Origin: Thermanaeromonas sp. C210
GTDB lineage: Bacteria > Bacillota > DSM-521 > Neomoorellales > Neomoorellaceae
DNA: 64,000 nt
NCBI RefSeq assembly: GCF_013167955.1
Contig: NZ_BLWF01000001.1
Location: 620,001-684,000, forward strand
Reading direction: 5' to 3'
Positions 17,784 to 26,561 of this stretch are shown here, piece after piece. Both the position numbers and the translations under genes were made by a program. A model generated the notes under the pieces. That model did not search any database and was not told the DNA's origin. It saw only the letters and a list, made by a program, of their open reading frames with translations. Numbering within the stretch: position 1 is the stretch's first letter; every line of letters starts with the position of its first letter.

Positions 17784-18716
17784 TTGGTCCGGCGTCCTTG
17801 GGTTGTATTCTTCTTACTGGCGGCGGTCGGCTTAGCGGCAGGACTATCGGGTTACGGCAAAGCGATGAGGTTGCCGCCCTTATTCATGGAACAACCCCGA
17901 GCCCAACAAGCCCTTCCCCAGGTTAAAGGTTATTACGTGCAGGCACCGGTGGCCGACGTCCGCGCCGAAGCCGGCGGCAGTGCGAAACTGGTTACCCAGG
18001 CCCTCCTGGGTGATGAGGTCAGGGTAATATCCCAAGGAGAGGGTGAGTGGCTGCGGGGCCGGGTACCGGATGGGTATATCGGATGGCTCAAAGCCAGGGA
18101 CGTGGTAGAAGATGTACCCCCTGGAGGAAGTGACCTGGGGGTTGTGGCGGTTCCCGCAGCTCACCTTTACCGGGAACCTTTCGGCGCAGCGCCCATCATT
18201 GGGGAAGCCGTGCTAGGTAGCGATCTGCCCGTAATAAGTCAAAAACCCGGTTGGGTAGAGGTCTGGCTCCCCGGCCGCAGGACAGCCTGGTTGCCGGAAA
18301 AGGATGTGGAAATCTGGCCGCAAGGCAAACCCCCGGGCCCGCGGAGCGGCTCAGACGTAGTTAGAGTGGCGGAAAAATTGCTGGGGGCACCTTACCTCTG
18401 GGGCGGCGTAAGTATTTATGGGGTCGACTGCTCGGGACTCACGTATATCTCTTACTTTTTAAACGGGATAAAGCTGCCCCGGGATGCAGACCAGCAGTTC
18501 CAGGTGGGACAAAAGGTAGAGAAGAAGGATTTGCGCCCCGGGGACCTGGTCTTTTTTAATACTCAAGGGTTTGGTGAACTACCCACCCATGTAGGCATAT
18601 ACCTCGGGGATGGCCGGTTTATCAATGCTCGCTCTCGCCAGGGAGTGGTCGTGAGCAGCTTGGAGGAGACCCTTTTTGCCCGCGGCTACCTGGGCGCCCG
18701 GCGGTATTTGCCTTAG
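17784..18716 (+). CDS. NlpC/P60 cell-wall peptidase with two SH3 domains
   Basis: This protein of about 310 residues begins with an N-terminal membrane segment or signal peptide (WVVFFLLAAVGLAAGLSG). Two bacterial SH3-like domains (about residues 50-110 and 115-180) and a C-terminal NlpC/P60 domain follow. Catalytic residues are visible: Cys in GVDCSGLTYIS and His in THVGIYLGDGRFI. It should cut peptidoglycan stem peptides, like the gamma-D-Glu-diamino-acid endopeptidases of Firmicutes. The start is uncertain: GTG 17772, ATG 17775 and TTG 17784 are in frame; GAGGTGAT suits TTG 17784 best. A bidirectional terminator follows. Confidence 0.88.
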   Translation: MVRRPWVVFFLLAAVGLAAGLSGYGKAMRLPPLFMEQPRAQQALPQVKGYYVQAPVADVRAEAGGSAKLVTQALLGDEVRVISQGEGEWLRGRVPDGYIGWLKARDVVEDVPPGGSDLGVVAVPAAHLYREPFGAAPIIGEAVLGSDLPVISQKPGWVEVWLPGRRTAWLPEKDVEIWPQGKPPGPRSGSDVVRVAEKLLGAPYLWGGVSIYGVDCSGLTYISYFLNGIKLPRDADQQFQVGQKVEKKDLRPGDLVFFNTQGFGELPTHVGIYLGDGRFINARSRQGVVVSSLEETLFARGYLGARRYLP

Positions 18717-18723
18717 AAAAGCA

Positions 18724-18763
18724 AAAAGCCTCTGGCCTTAACTCAGGTCAGAGGCTTTTGATC
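18724..18763. terminator. Bidirectional terminator between convergent genes
   Basis: AAAAGCCTCTGGCC (18724-18737) pairs with GGTCAGAGGCTTTT (18746-18759) over 14 pairs with one G-T, loop of 8. It has A and T runs on both sides, so it can serve the NlpC gene and the reverse-strand symporter gene. Confidence 0.92.
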
Positions 18764-18791
18764 CTTTAGTCCTCAGGTTAGTAATTAAGGT

Positions 18792-20195
18792 TTAATCTTC
18801 AAAAAGCGGGGTAGCTTCGCGGCCGCCCAGGCCCCGTTCAATCCAGGTAGTGATAGCAAAGGCAACTAAACCGGCCACGGAACCGGCCACGATGGCCAGT
18901 ATTCCGTAGGGCTCCTCAAGGATTTGCCAGTAGATGCCGACGGCGCTTCCCGCCAGGATAGAGATTAAGCCGGCTGTCTTGGACGCCCCTCGCCATACCA
19001 GGCCCAAGGCAAAGGCAGCGAAGGGGCCGGCAGCGCGCAGCATAAAGGCAAAAATATTGAGGGTAATGATATTGATCTGGAAGAGGGCTATCCCCATGGC
19101 CACAAGCCCGATAACAACGTTACCTATGCGGGTCATAATGATCTGGGCCCGATCGGAAACCTGGGGGTTAATATAGCGTTGGTAAATATCTTTAGTGAAA
19201 ATAGTAGAAGCGCACAGCATGTCGGAATCCGCGCTGGACATGGTGGAGGCTATAATGGCAGCGCATACTAAGCCAGCGACCCAGCTGGGAGCCAGATTGA
19301 ATACCACGGTGGCAAGGGCTTGATTACCGTTGATGTTGGGGAAAGTGGCAAAGGCTACGATACCGATAAGGGCAGGGATGAAAGCATACAAGGCCATGAA
19401 TAAGGCAGACAGCAGGGTGGCCTTGGTGCCCTCTCGCTCATCTTTAGCCGCATAAATGCGGGAGACCATTTCCGGCCCGGACATAAAGGTTATAAAGTAC
19501 TGCACAACGAGGCTCAATATAGTGGCAAACCCTATACCTGTTAAAGACATTTTAGCCGGCGGTACTTTGCTCACTATTGCTTGCCAGCCGCCAGCACCGC
19601 CTATAATAAACGGCAGTGCAATAAGCAGGCCGAAGAAAATTATTATCCACTGGAATAAGTCGGTAAAGGCGTCGGCCCAGAGACCGCCCATGACGGTGTA
19701 AATTATGGCCACCAGCCCGGCAATTATAATCCCTGTATCAAGGGGTATCCCGGTTAATGCTGCTACGATAGTACCCGAAGCAAGTATTTGCGAAGCGGTC
19801 AGGCAAAAAAGGGCTACAATATTCAATACGGCAGTAATCAGATGACTGGTGGGGCCGAAGCGCCGGCCCACTACCTCAGGAATAGTGTAGGCCAGCACCC
19901 TCCTTAGTCTAGGAGCAAAAAGGGCCATAGGTATAATACCGATGGCGGCGGCCAGCACATACCACCCGGCCGATAAGCCCCAGTTGCCGAAGGCCCGACT
20001 GGCCACACCCACGCTGCTGCCGCCACCAATGTTGTTAACCGAAAGGCTGGCGGCCACCATGATGGCCGGCAGTGCGCGGCTGGCCAGCATATAGTCTGTA
20101 CTATTTTTGATCAGAAACCTGTTAGTGTACCATCCAATACCCAACATGCCAATTAGATATAGTATGACGATGAGTAGTGCGGTACTGTTTAACAT
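18792..20195 (-). CDS. Sodium:solute symporter (SSS family)
   Basis: A 467-residue membrane protein with about 13 hydrophobic helices. SSS landmarks are present: an early ILYLIGMLGIGWYTNR helix, the SRALPAIMVAASLSVNNIGG segment, YTIPEVVGRRFG, and a central SSADSDMLCASTIFTKDIY motif typical of the family's sodium-coupled transporters. ATG 20195 is used (GGGGAGGG upstream); the longer frame to 20234 lacks a ribosome site. It is divergent from the GntR-controlled nucleobase operon, so it may import a related substrate, but SSS substrates (amino acids, sugars, pantothenate, urea) cannot be told apart here. Confidence 0.88.
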   Translation of the reverse strand: MLNSTALLIVILYLIGMLGIGWYTNRFLIKNSTDYMLASRALPAIMVAASLSVNNIGGGSSVGVASRAFGNWGLSAGWYVLAAAIGIIPMALFAPRLRRVLAYTIPEVVGRRFGPTSHLITAVLNIVALFCLTASQILASGTIVAALTGIPLDTGIIIAGLVAIIYTVMGGLWADAFTDLFQWIIIFFGLLIALPFIIGGAGGWQAIVSKVPPAKMSLTGIGFATILSLVVQYFITFMSGPEMVSRIYAAKDEREGTKATLLSALFMALYAFIPALIGIVAFATFPNINGNQALATVVFNLAPSWVAGLVCAAIIASTMSSADSDMLCASTIFTKDIYQRYINPQVSDRAQIIMTRIGNVVIGLVAMGIALFQINIITLNIFAFMLRAAGPFAAFALGLVWRGASKTAGLISILAGSAVGIYWQILEEPYGILAIVAGSVAGLVAFAITTWIERGLGGREATPLFED

Positions 20196-20360
20196 TTTGT
20201 CCCTCCCCAAAATACCCCGTATTTCGAGAAACACTTAGCATCTTGTTAGCTCACCATTTCTTACTTCCCTCCTTTCGGCTGAGGTTTCTCAAGTTTCCTA
20301 AACCTAAGGAGGCACGGTTGAATCCTACTGTTTATTCGTCAAAAATTGTAAAACTCCTTC

Positions 20361-20390
20361 TTGACACACTAGGGGACGCGACGTTACAAT
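20361..20390 (+). promoter_or_regulatory. Promoter of the GntR-led catabolic operon
   Basis: Consensus TTGACA (20361-20366) and TACAAT (20385-20390), spaced 18 bases, stand 63 bases before the TTG start of the GntR gene. The operator-like repeat follows immediately. Confidence 0.75.
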
Positions 20391-20393
20391 TGT

Positions 20394-20414
20394 GTTAGAC
20401 GTTAGACGTTTAAC
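20394..20414 (+). promoter_or_regulatory. Probable GntR operator
   Basis: GTTAGACGTTTAAC (20401-20414) is a near-perfect palindrome (GTTA-N-ACGT-N-TAAC). It is preceded directly by a second copy of its left half, GTTAGAC (20394-20400). It overlaps the transcription start region just after the -10 box, so binding would block transcription. The regulator gene lies 40 bases downstream, which suggests autoregulation. Confidence 0.6.
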
Positions 20415-20453
20415 AATATTGAGCCTGAGGGCAGAGAAGCTGGGGGTTTAGCT

Positions 20454-21170
20454 TTGGGTAGGTCGGTGTTCGCAACTACTAGAGAGGCCTTAATAGACTT
20501 TATACGTACTCATAATTTAGAAGATAACAAACTGCCGCCGGAGGAAGAGCTGGTGCATATTCTGGGTACCAGCCGGGGTACCATTAGAGAAGCCTTGAGG
20601 GCTCTGGCCAGGGAGGGTGTGGTCACCAAGAGGCACGGGAGAGGGACTTTTGCCCATCGCCGCACCCTCCGCGCTCGGATGCGCATAGACCAAATTCAGG
20701 ATTTTACTAACCTTATCGAAGACGGGGGCTATCGTCCCAGTATCGAGCTCCAGGGGGAGACTTTTGGGCAGAGGGTGGCGGATAAATCCATTCTGGAAAA
20801 ACTGGAGTGCGGCCCGGGAGAAGAGGCTCGGCAGTACGACTGCCTTTATCGGGCAGACGGTAGGCCGGCAATATATTGTAAAATATTTATCCCCGAAAAG
20901 AATTTCGTGACGCTGCCGCCCAACCGTCCGGAAGTAAGCAATGTTTTTGACTTTGTGGGAAAATACTGCGGCCGGGAAATCGTTCATACCCTCGTCTGGT
21001 TCGGCGCTGAAAAAGCTTCGCCTTTTGTGGCGCACAAACTGGAAATAGAGCCCGATACGGCCCTCCTCACTTGGGAGGAGCTGTACTGTGGCCTCCACGA
21101 CGACCTGGTAGGTTATTCCCAGATATATTTTCACCCTATGATGAATATTTGCATGCTACGTAAAACGTAA
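20454..21170 (+). CDS. GntR-family transcriptional regulator (HutC/FarR subfamily)
   Basis: A 238-residue repressor-type regulator. The N-terminal winged helix (about residues 5-70) has LPPEEELVHILGTSRGTIRE and REGVVTKRHGRGTFA. A UTRA ligand-binding domain of about 160 residues follows. It begins at TTG 20454. It heads the operon of importer, Mch homologue, amidohydrolase, AOR and alcohol dehydrogenase, so it probably senses the imported substrate or an early product. A palindromic site just after the operon promoter is its likely target. Confidence 0.88.
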   Translation: MGRSVFATTREALIDFIRTHNLEDNKLPPEEELVHILGTSRGTIREALRALAREGVVTKRHGRGTFAHRRTLRARMRIDQIQDFTNLIEDGGYRPSIELQGETFGQRVADKSILEKLECGPGEEARQYDCLYRADGRPAIYCKIFIPEKNFVTLPPNRPEVSNVFDFVGKYCGREIVHTLVWFGAEKASPFVAHKLEIEPDTALLTWEELYCGLHDDLVGYSQIYFHPMMNICMLRKT

Positions 21171-21190
21171 AGGCCGGGGAGGCGGTCGGC

Positions 21191-21913
21191 ATGGTTGTGC
21201 GTATTTTGGGGGTAAGCGGCAGCCCGCGGGCCAAAGGCGCCACACAATTGGCGGTCCGGACGGCCCTAGAAGCAGCGTCGGAACTTCCCGGGGTTACCAC
21301 GGAATTTTTGGACCTCCGCGGCAAAGATATTCATTATTGTATACATTGTGACAAATGCCTGCGTCAGGGAACCGCTCACTGCGTTGCCTTTAAAGATGAC
21401 ATGAACGAGCACGTATACGAGAGTATTTTGGCTGCCGACGGCCTCATCCTGGGTTCGCCGGTCTATCACATGGGAACGTCATCATTAACAAAACTCTTCA
21501 TGAATCGTTTTCGTCCGCTGGGTAGGTTGTTTGGCCAGGGACACTGGAGCACGAAGGTGGGTGGTGCTATTGCGGTGGGGGGTGTGCGTAACGGTGGCCA
21601 GGAAACAACCCTTGGAGAAATAAATAACTTCTTTCTGGCTAACGGTATGGTAGTGGTGAGCGGGGGTATTTTTGCTTACAACGGCGGTGCGGTTTGGTCC
21701 AACGACCAGAAAGAGAAAGGAGCTCTGTCTGACGAGGTTGGGCTGGCCACCGTTAGAGTGCTCGGTAGGCGGGTGGCTGCTATTGCCGGGGTTCTAAAAG
21801 CCGGCCGGGAGGCGTCGAGACTTCCGACCAGCGCCTTACTTGGTTGTGCCGATGATGATGAATTGCAGCAGAGGTTGCATACTTTCCGCCGCAGATCGGG
21901 GGAAGGAGAGTGA
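21191..21913 (+). CDS. NADPH-dependent FMN reductase/iron-sulfur flavoprotein-like protein
   Basis: A 240-residue flavodoxin-fold protein. The N terminus LGVSGSPRAKGATQLAV is the FMN phosphate loop, and GSPVYHMGTSSLTKLFMNR is the second flavin-contact block. Between them CIHCDKCLRQGTAHC (about residues 54-68) has the compact cysteine pattern of iron-sulfur flavoproteins. It may carry a [4Fe-4S] cluster and pass electrons to or from ferredoxin. It follows the GntR gene by 20 bases and precedes the ABC ATPase by 3 bases. It could reduce a ring substrate in this operon, but no reaction can be assigned. Confidence 0.75.
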   Translation: MVVRILGVSGSPRAKGATQLAVRTALEAASELPGVTTEFLDLRGKDIHYCIHCDKCLRQGTAHCVAFKDDMNEHVYESILAADGLILGSPVYHMGTSSLTKLFMNRFRPLGRLFGQGHWSTKVGGAIAVGGVRNGGQETTLGEINNFFLANGMVVVSGGIFAYNGGAVWSNDQKEKGALSDEVGLATVRVLGRRVAAIAGVLKAGREASRLPTSALLGCADDDELQQRLHTFRRRSGEGE

Positions 21914-21916
21914 GGG

Positions 21917-23440
21917 ATGGGGGACGGCTATTTGTTAGAAGTCCGAGGCATCGTGAAGAAGTTTCCGGGCGTGGTAGCCAACGATCATGTTTCCTTTGGT
22001 GTATATCCGGGAGAAATCCATGCTCTGTTGGGAGAAAATGGCGCCGGAAAGTCCACCCTGATGAAGATATTGTACGGGCTGTACCGACCGGATGCCGGCA
22101 GCATCGTGTACAAGGGGAAGGAGATAAGCATACCTTCACCTCAGGAGGCTATCCGCCTGGGTATCGGGATGATTCACCAGCACTTTATGCTGGTAGAAAG
22201 TTTTACGGTGCTGGAAAATATCGTCCTGGGTATGCCGCCTTTGACCAAAGGTTTCCTGAACCGGCAGATGCTTGCCCAACAAGTGCATGAGAAATTTAGA
22301 GATTATCTCAAAGGTATCAATTTAGGTGCAGAAGTGGAATCCTTGTCGGTGGGTACCCGGCAGAAGGTAGAAATCCTAAAGGCCCTTTACCGGGGTGCAG
22401 AATTGCTTATAATGGATGAGCCTACCTCCGTCTTGACTCCCCAGGAAACCGAGGATCTATTCGTTATGCTCCGGGAGCTCAAAAAACAAGGCTGCACTAT
22501 TATTTTCATCTCCCATAAACTTGACGAGGTTTTGCGGATTAGTGATCGCATAACCGTACTGCGGGACGGCAGGGTGGTGGGAACCGTAAACCGCCACGAG
22601 GTGACCGCTGAAGATCTTTCCCGCATGATGGTGGGTAGGGACGTATCCTTATGGCTACAGAAAAGGCCGTGTCGTCTCGGGAAGGTATGCCTCAGGTTAA
22701 GGGACGTATCTCTCCTTGATACCAAAGGCAAAGCGCTGTTGGACCGGGTTTACCTGGAGCTGCGCGAGGGAGAGATACTGGGAGTGGCTGGGGTGGACGG
22801 CAATGGTCAGACGGAACTGGCAGAGGTGATAGCGGGGATCCGCCCGGTGACCCGTGGCAGTATTGAGCTGCTCGGAAGAGAAGTTTCCGGCCTGTCTACC
22901 CGCCAACGGTTGGAGATGGGGTTGTCTTACGTCCCGGCCGACCGGCAACACCAGGGGTTGGTAATGGAGTTTACCGTTGCCGAAAATTTCGTCTTAGAAA
23001 CATATTATTCCCCGCCTTTCACGCGGAGATGGTCGCTGCAATGGAGGGAGATATTTGAGTTTGCTCGGCGATTAGTCCGTGAGTATGACGTGAGGACTCC
23101 AGGGCCGCAGACGCGCGTCAAACACATTTCCGGTGGCAATCAGCAGAAGATAGTCATGGGGCGCGAGCTATCACGCTCCCCACGAGTTATGGTCGTGGCC
23201 CGGCCGACCTGGGGTCTGGACGTAGGAGCCCGCGAATATATTCATCGCCGGCTTCTTGACCAAAGGGACAGGGGAGTAGCCATACTCCTTATCTCCACCG
23301 ACCTCGAAGAAGTCAGATCCCTTTCCGATCGGCTGGTGGTAATTTATGAAGGAAGAATTATGGGGGAGGTGGATCCTGGGACAACCAAGGTGGAAACCAT
23401 AGGTATGCTGATGGCAGGTGTTAAGCAAGAGGCATCCTGA
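21917..23440 (+). CDS. Nucleoside/nucleobase ABC importer, ATPase with two nucleotide-binding domains
   Basis: A 507-residue double ATPase of the carbohydrate/nucleoside uptake type (YufO/NupO/RbsA-like). The first domain is complete: Walker A LLGENGAGKST (about residues 36-46) and Walker B LLIMDEPTSVL (about 160). The second domain has GVDGNGQTEL in place of Walker A and VMVVARPTWGLDVGA in place of a normal Walker B, lacking the catalytic Glu. That asymmetry is usual in this family. The downstream lipoprotein and two permeases complete the importer. Confidence 0.9.
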   Translation: MGDGYLLEVRGIVKKFPGVVANDHVSFGVYPGEIHALLGENGAGKSTLMKILYGLYRPDAGSIVYKGKEISIPSPQEAIRLGIGMIHQHFMLVESFTVLENIVLGMPPLTKGFLNRQMLAQQVHEKFRDYLKGINLGAEVESLSVGTRQKVEILKALYRGAELLIMDEPTSVLTPQETEDLFVMLRELKKQGCTIIFISHKLDEVLRISDRITVLRDGRVVGTVNRHEVTAEDLSRMMVGRDVSLWLQKRPCRLGKVCLRLRDVSLLDTKGKALLDRVYLELREGEILGVAGVDGNGQTELAEVIAGIRPVTRGSIELLGREVSGLSTRQRLEMGLSYVPADRQHQGLVMEFTVAENFVLETYYSPPFTRRWSLQWREIFEFARRLVREYDVRTPGPQTRVKHISGGNQQKIVMGRELSRSPRVMVVARPTWGLDVGAREYIHRRLLDQRDRGVAILLISTDLEEVRSLSDRLVVIYEGRIMGEVDPGTTKVETIGMLMAGVKQEAS

Positions 23441-23495
23441 GTAAGTTTTGCAGGCATGGTCCTACTTCTGAAGGCGAAAGAGGGGGGAATCCGAA

Positions 23496-24515
23496 GTGAG
23501 GAAGACAGGCAAAGGTTGGATGGGCCTACTGGTAGCGTTGTTGTTGGTCCTGTCGATGGCCGCCTGTGGTAAGCAGGGAGGCCCTGCTGGAGAAGAAAAG
23601 GCTAGCGATGGCGGGCAGAACAGGGTTGTCAAGGTAGCGGTAGCCTTTCCAGGGTCCATTAAAGACCTGGGTTGGAACCAAGACCTGTATGAAGCCCTGA
23701 TGCGGGCTGGGGCCAAGTACGGCCTGGAGGTCAGCTTCCAGAAATCTGTAGCTCAGTCGGAGCTGAAGGATGTGTTGCGGAACTATGCGGCCGATGGATA
23801 TGACCTCGTAATTGCTGCTGACCTCTATTTCACCGACACTACGGTGGAAGTGGCCCAGGAATTCCCCCAGACCATGTTCGCCATAGTACACGGGACTAAA
23901 GCGGGTGGCAACGTCGCCGCAGTGACTACCTCCAACTGGGAAAGTACCTACCTGGCGGGGGCCCTGGCGGGTTTGATAACGAAAACTAATAAGATCGGCA
24001 TCCTCACCGCCACCGACAGCCCTGTGGCCTTGAAAATGGTAAAGGGGTTCAAAAACGGGGCCCGGGAAACTAATCCTAATGTTGAAGTCCTGCACTCTTT
24101 TGTAGGGAACTGGAACGATGTAGTCAAAGGGAAGGAACTGGTACGCTCAATGGTTAAGCAGGGGGCGGACGTTATCTACACCCAGAGCGGCCAGGTAAAC
24201 GTAGGGGCAGTAGAAGCGGCTAAAGAAGCCGGGGTTTATGCCATAGGTTCCATGGTGGATATGTGGGAAATCGCTCCCGATACCGTAGTGGCCAGTGCGA
24301 TAGCTCCTCCGGGAGCCCTTCTGGAGAAACTTATCGATATGTATATGGAAGGCACCCTGCAAGGTAAGAGATACGTCTTCGGGATAAAGGATGGGGTAGA
24401 AGATTTGTCACCTTACCATAATTTCGAAGACAAATTATCGCAGGAAGTTAAAGACAAAGTCGCAGTCGTAAGGCAAAAGCTTATCGAGGGTAAAGTTCCC
24501 GAACCGAGCCTTTGA
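23496..24515 (+). CDS. BMP-family substrate-binding lipoprotein (nucleoside/purine type)
   Basis: A 339-residue secreted lipoprotein. The signal peptide ends in the lipobox LSMAAC, so Cys at about residue 23 would be lipidated. The mature part matches the basic membrane protein (Med/PnrA/TmpC) family, seen in VAVAFPGSIKDLGWNQDLYE, GLITKTNKIGILTA and the C-terminal GVEDLSPYHNFE. Members bind purine nucleosides, nucleobases or autoinducer-like molecules outside the membrane. GTG 23496 follows AGAGGGGGG. It is encoded with ATPase and permeases, the full set of one importer. Confidence 0.9.
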   Translation: MRKTGKGWMGLLVALLLVLSMAACGKQGGPAGEEKASDGGQNRVVKVAVAFPGSIKDLGWNQDLYEALMRAGAKYGLEVSFQKSVAQSELKDVLRNYAADGYDLVIAADLYFTDTTVEVAQEFPQTMFAIVHGTKAGGNVAAVTTSNWESTYLAGALAGLITKTNKIGILTATDSPVALKMVKGFKNGARETNPNVEVLHSFVGNWNDVVKGKELVRSMVKQGADVIYTQSGQVNVGAVEAAKEAGVYAIGSMVDMWEIAPDTVVASAIAPPGALLEKLIDMYMEGTLQGKRYVFGIKDGVEDLSPYHNFEDKLSQEVKDKVAVVRQKLIEGKVPEPSL

Positions 24516-24587
24516 GGAAGCGGATATCATTGAGGAAGGGCGGGGCCAGCCCTTCCTCCCAAACTACCTTTATTGGTGGGGGAAGAT

Positions 24588-25628
24588 ATGGGACGTCGCC
24601 TGCTTTCAGGTTTAGTACCGATGATTGCCATATTAATCGCACTCCTTTTAGGAGCCGTTGTAATCGGCCTGGCAGGAGTGAATCCGTTGCTGGCTTACGT
24701 CCAAATGTTTGGGGGAATATTTGGAAGCCCCTACAGTGTTGGTGAAACTCTGAACAGGTTTATTCCCATGGTGTTTGCCGCGCTAGGATTTAGTATTGCC
24801 TATCAGGCCGGCTTTTTCAACGCAGGGGGAGAAGGGCAGATATATATAGGTGCGCTGGCAGCCGGCCTGGTAGGAATATATGTCCCGTTCTTACCGTGGC
24901 CGCTCCACATCCTGCTGGTGCTGGTGGCCGGTTGCCTGGCCGGAGCTCTCTGGTCATGGGTCGCCGGTTGGCTCCGGGTGAGGTTCGGAGCCAATGAATT
25001 GATCAACACCATGATGTTAAATTATATAGCCATCTTGCTGGTGGACGTTCTTTTGGTCACCTGGCTGAAAAACCCCGCTGACATCATCGATCAGTCTCCC
25101 CCTGTTGCCGCTACTGCCAGACTGCCTATTCTACTTCCCGGAACGAGGCTGCACTGGGGTTTTATTTTAGCCCTACTCGCCCCCCTGGCAACTTACTACT
25201 TCCTTTGGCGAACGCCCCTGGGTTTTGCCCTGCGTATGGTGGGCACCAATCCCCGTGCCGCAGTCTATGCCGGGATTCCAGTCGGCGGTGTAACCCTACT
25301 GGCTGCGTTAATTTCGGGGAGCCTGGCCGGCTTGGGCGGTGCATTAGAATTAGTAGGGAACCAGCACCGTCTGGTACGCGGCTTTTCTCCCGGCTACGGG
25401 TTTGACGCCATCGGCGCTTCGGTCATGGCCAGGAACAATCCTTTAGCTATCGTCTTTACTTCATTTCTGTTTGCGGCCCTAAGGGTGGGGGCCGGCGCCC
25501 TGCAGAGGAAAGTCGGGGTTCCTTTGCCCCTCGTACAAGTGCTGGACGGCCTGATAATAGTTTTGGTCATCGGCAGCTACTATTTTAGCGACCGCCTCAG
25601 CCAGGCAGCCACGAGGGGGGGATCTTAA
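24588..25628 (+). CDS. Nucleoside/nucleobase ABC importer permease 1
   Basis: A 346-residue permease of the BPD_transp_2 family (YufP/NupP-like) with about 9-10 hydrophobic helices. Family markers include NAGGEGQIYIGALAAG (about residue 81), GANELINTMMLNYIA, NPRAAVYAGI and GYGFDAIGASVMARNNPLAI near the C terminus. ATG 24588 is preferred to TTG 24573 because GGGGGAAG stands before it. Its partner permease begins 2 bases after its stop. Confidence 0.9.
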   Translation: MGRRLLSGLVPMIAILIALLLGAVVIGLAGVNPLLAYVQMFGGIFGSPYSVGETLNRFIPMVFAALGFSIAYQAGFFNAGGEGQIYIGALAAGLVGIYVPFLPWPLHILLVLVAGCLAGALWSWVAGWLRVRFGANELINTMMLNYIAILLVDVLLVTWLKNPADIIDQSPPVAATARLPILLPGTRLHWGFILALLAPLATYYFLWRTPLGFALRMVGTNPRAAVYAGIPVGGVTLLAALISGSLAGLGGALELVGNQHRLVRGFSPGYGFDAIGASVMARNNPLAIVFTSFLFAALRVGAGALQRKVGVPLPLVQVLDGLIIVLVIGSYYFSDRLSQAATRGGS

Positions 25629-25630
25629 GT

Positions 25631-26560
25631 ATGGAAGGCAGTTTGGGCATAGCTTTAGTTTCTTGGGCCGTAATGTCCATAAGGATGATGACACCATTGC
25701 TTTACACCGCCTTAGGCGGCGTTTTTGCCGAGAAGGTAGGCATCTTCAACTTTGGCCTAGAAGGTATGATGCTGGCCGGCGCCTTTTTCGGGTACCTCGG
25801 AACCCTCGTGGGAGGTAGCGTATGGGTAGGTGTGATCTTTGCTCTCTGCATCGGCGCCCTTACCGGCCTGGTTATGGGGTACTTTGCAGTAGGCTTGAGG
25901 GCCAGCCAAATGGTCTTTGGCATAGGAGTGAATATCTTTTACTTAGGTCTAACCAACTACCTGTACCGCATATTAAGTGCCGGTGAAGGATCTCTTGAGG
26001 TAGCCTTGTTTCCGACCATTAAAATTCCCCTTCTGGCCGATATCCCAGTCCTGGGCCCGATCCTCTTTGAGCATAACCTGCTGGTGTACTTGGCGTTACT
26101 TTTGGTGGTCCTCTCGTGGTGGTTTTTCTATCACACTGCGACGGGCCTCTCCTTTCGGTCCGCAGGAGAAAATCCGGCCGCGGCGGATACCGCAGGCATT
26201 AATGTGGTCCGTGTTCGTTACGCAGCTGCGGTTGTGAGCGGTATGCTAGCCGCCATGGGCGGGGGATTTCTAACCCTAACTCAGGTTAGCCGCTTTTTGG
26301 AAGATATAAGCCACGGGCGCGGTTGGATAGCGCTGGCGGCGGTTATCTTTGGGAAATGGAATCCCTGGGGAGTTATGGGGGCCTGCTTCCTTTTCGGAGC
26401 CGCTACTGCCTTGCAAATGCAGATGCAGGTTCTGGGGGTCAAGGTGCCTTACCAGGTTGTGGAGATGATCCCCTATCTGCTCACCATGCTCGCCCTCGCC
26501 GGCATGATCGGCCGGGTCAGGCGACCGGCATCCCTGGGCAAGGCCTATGTGAAGGAATGA
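25631..26560 (+). CDS. Nucleoside/nucleobase ABC importer permease 2
   Basis: A 309-residue BPD_transp_2 permease (YufQ/NupQ-like). It has EKVGIFNFGLEGMMLAGAFFGYLG near the N terminus (about residues 34-57), then GENPAAADTAGINV and GRGWIALAAVIFGKWNP, all standard for the second permease of BMP importers. It follows permease 1 by 2 bases and is followed after 1 base by the NodB-like hydrolase gene, so transport and catabolism are one transcription unit. Confidence 0.9.
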   Translation: MEGSLGIALVSWAVMSIRMMTPLLYTALGGVFAEKVGIFNFGLEGMMLAGAFFGYLGTLVGGSVWVGVIFALCIGALTGLVMGYFAVGLRASQMVFGIGVNIFYLGLTNYLYRILSAGEGSLEVALFPTIKIPLLADIPVLGPILFEHNLLVYLALLLVVLSWWFFYHTATGLSFRSAGENPAAADTAGINVVRVRYAAAVVSGMLAAMGGGFLTLTQVSRFLEDISHGRGWIALAAVIFGKWNPWGVMGACFLFGAATALQMQMQVLGVKVPYQVVEMIPYLLTMLALAGMIGRVRRPASLGKAYVKE

Positions 26561-26561
26561 G

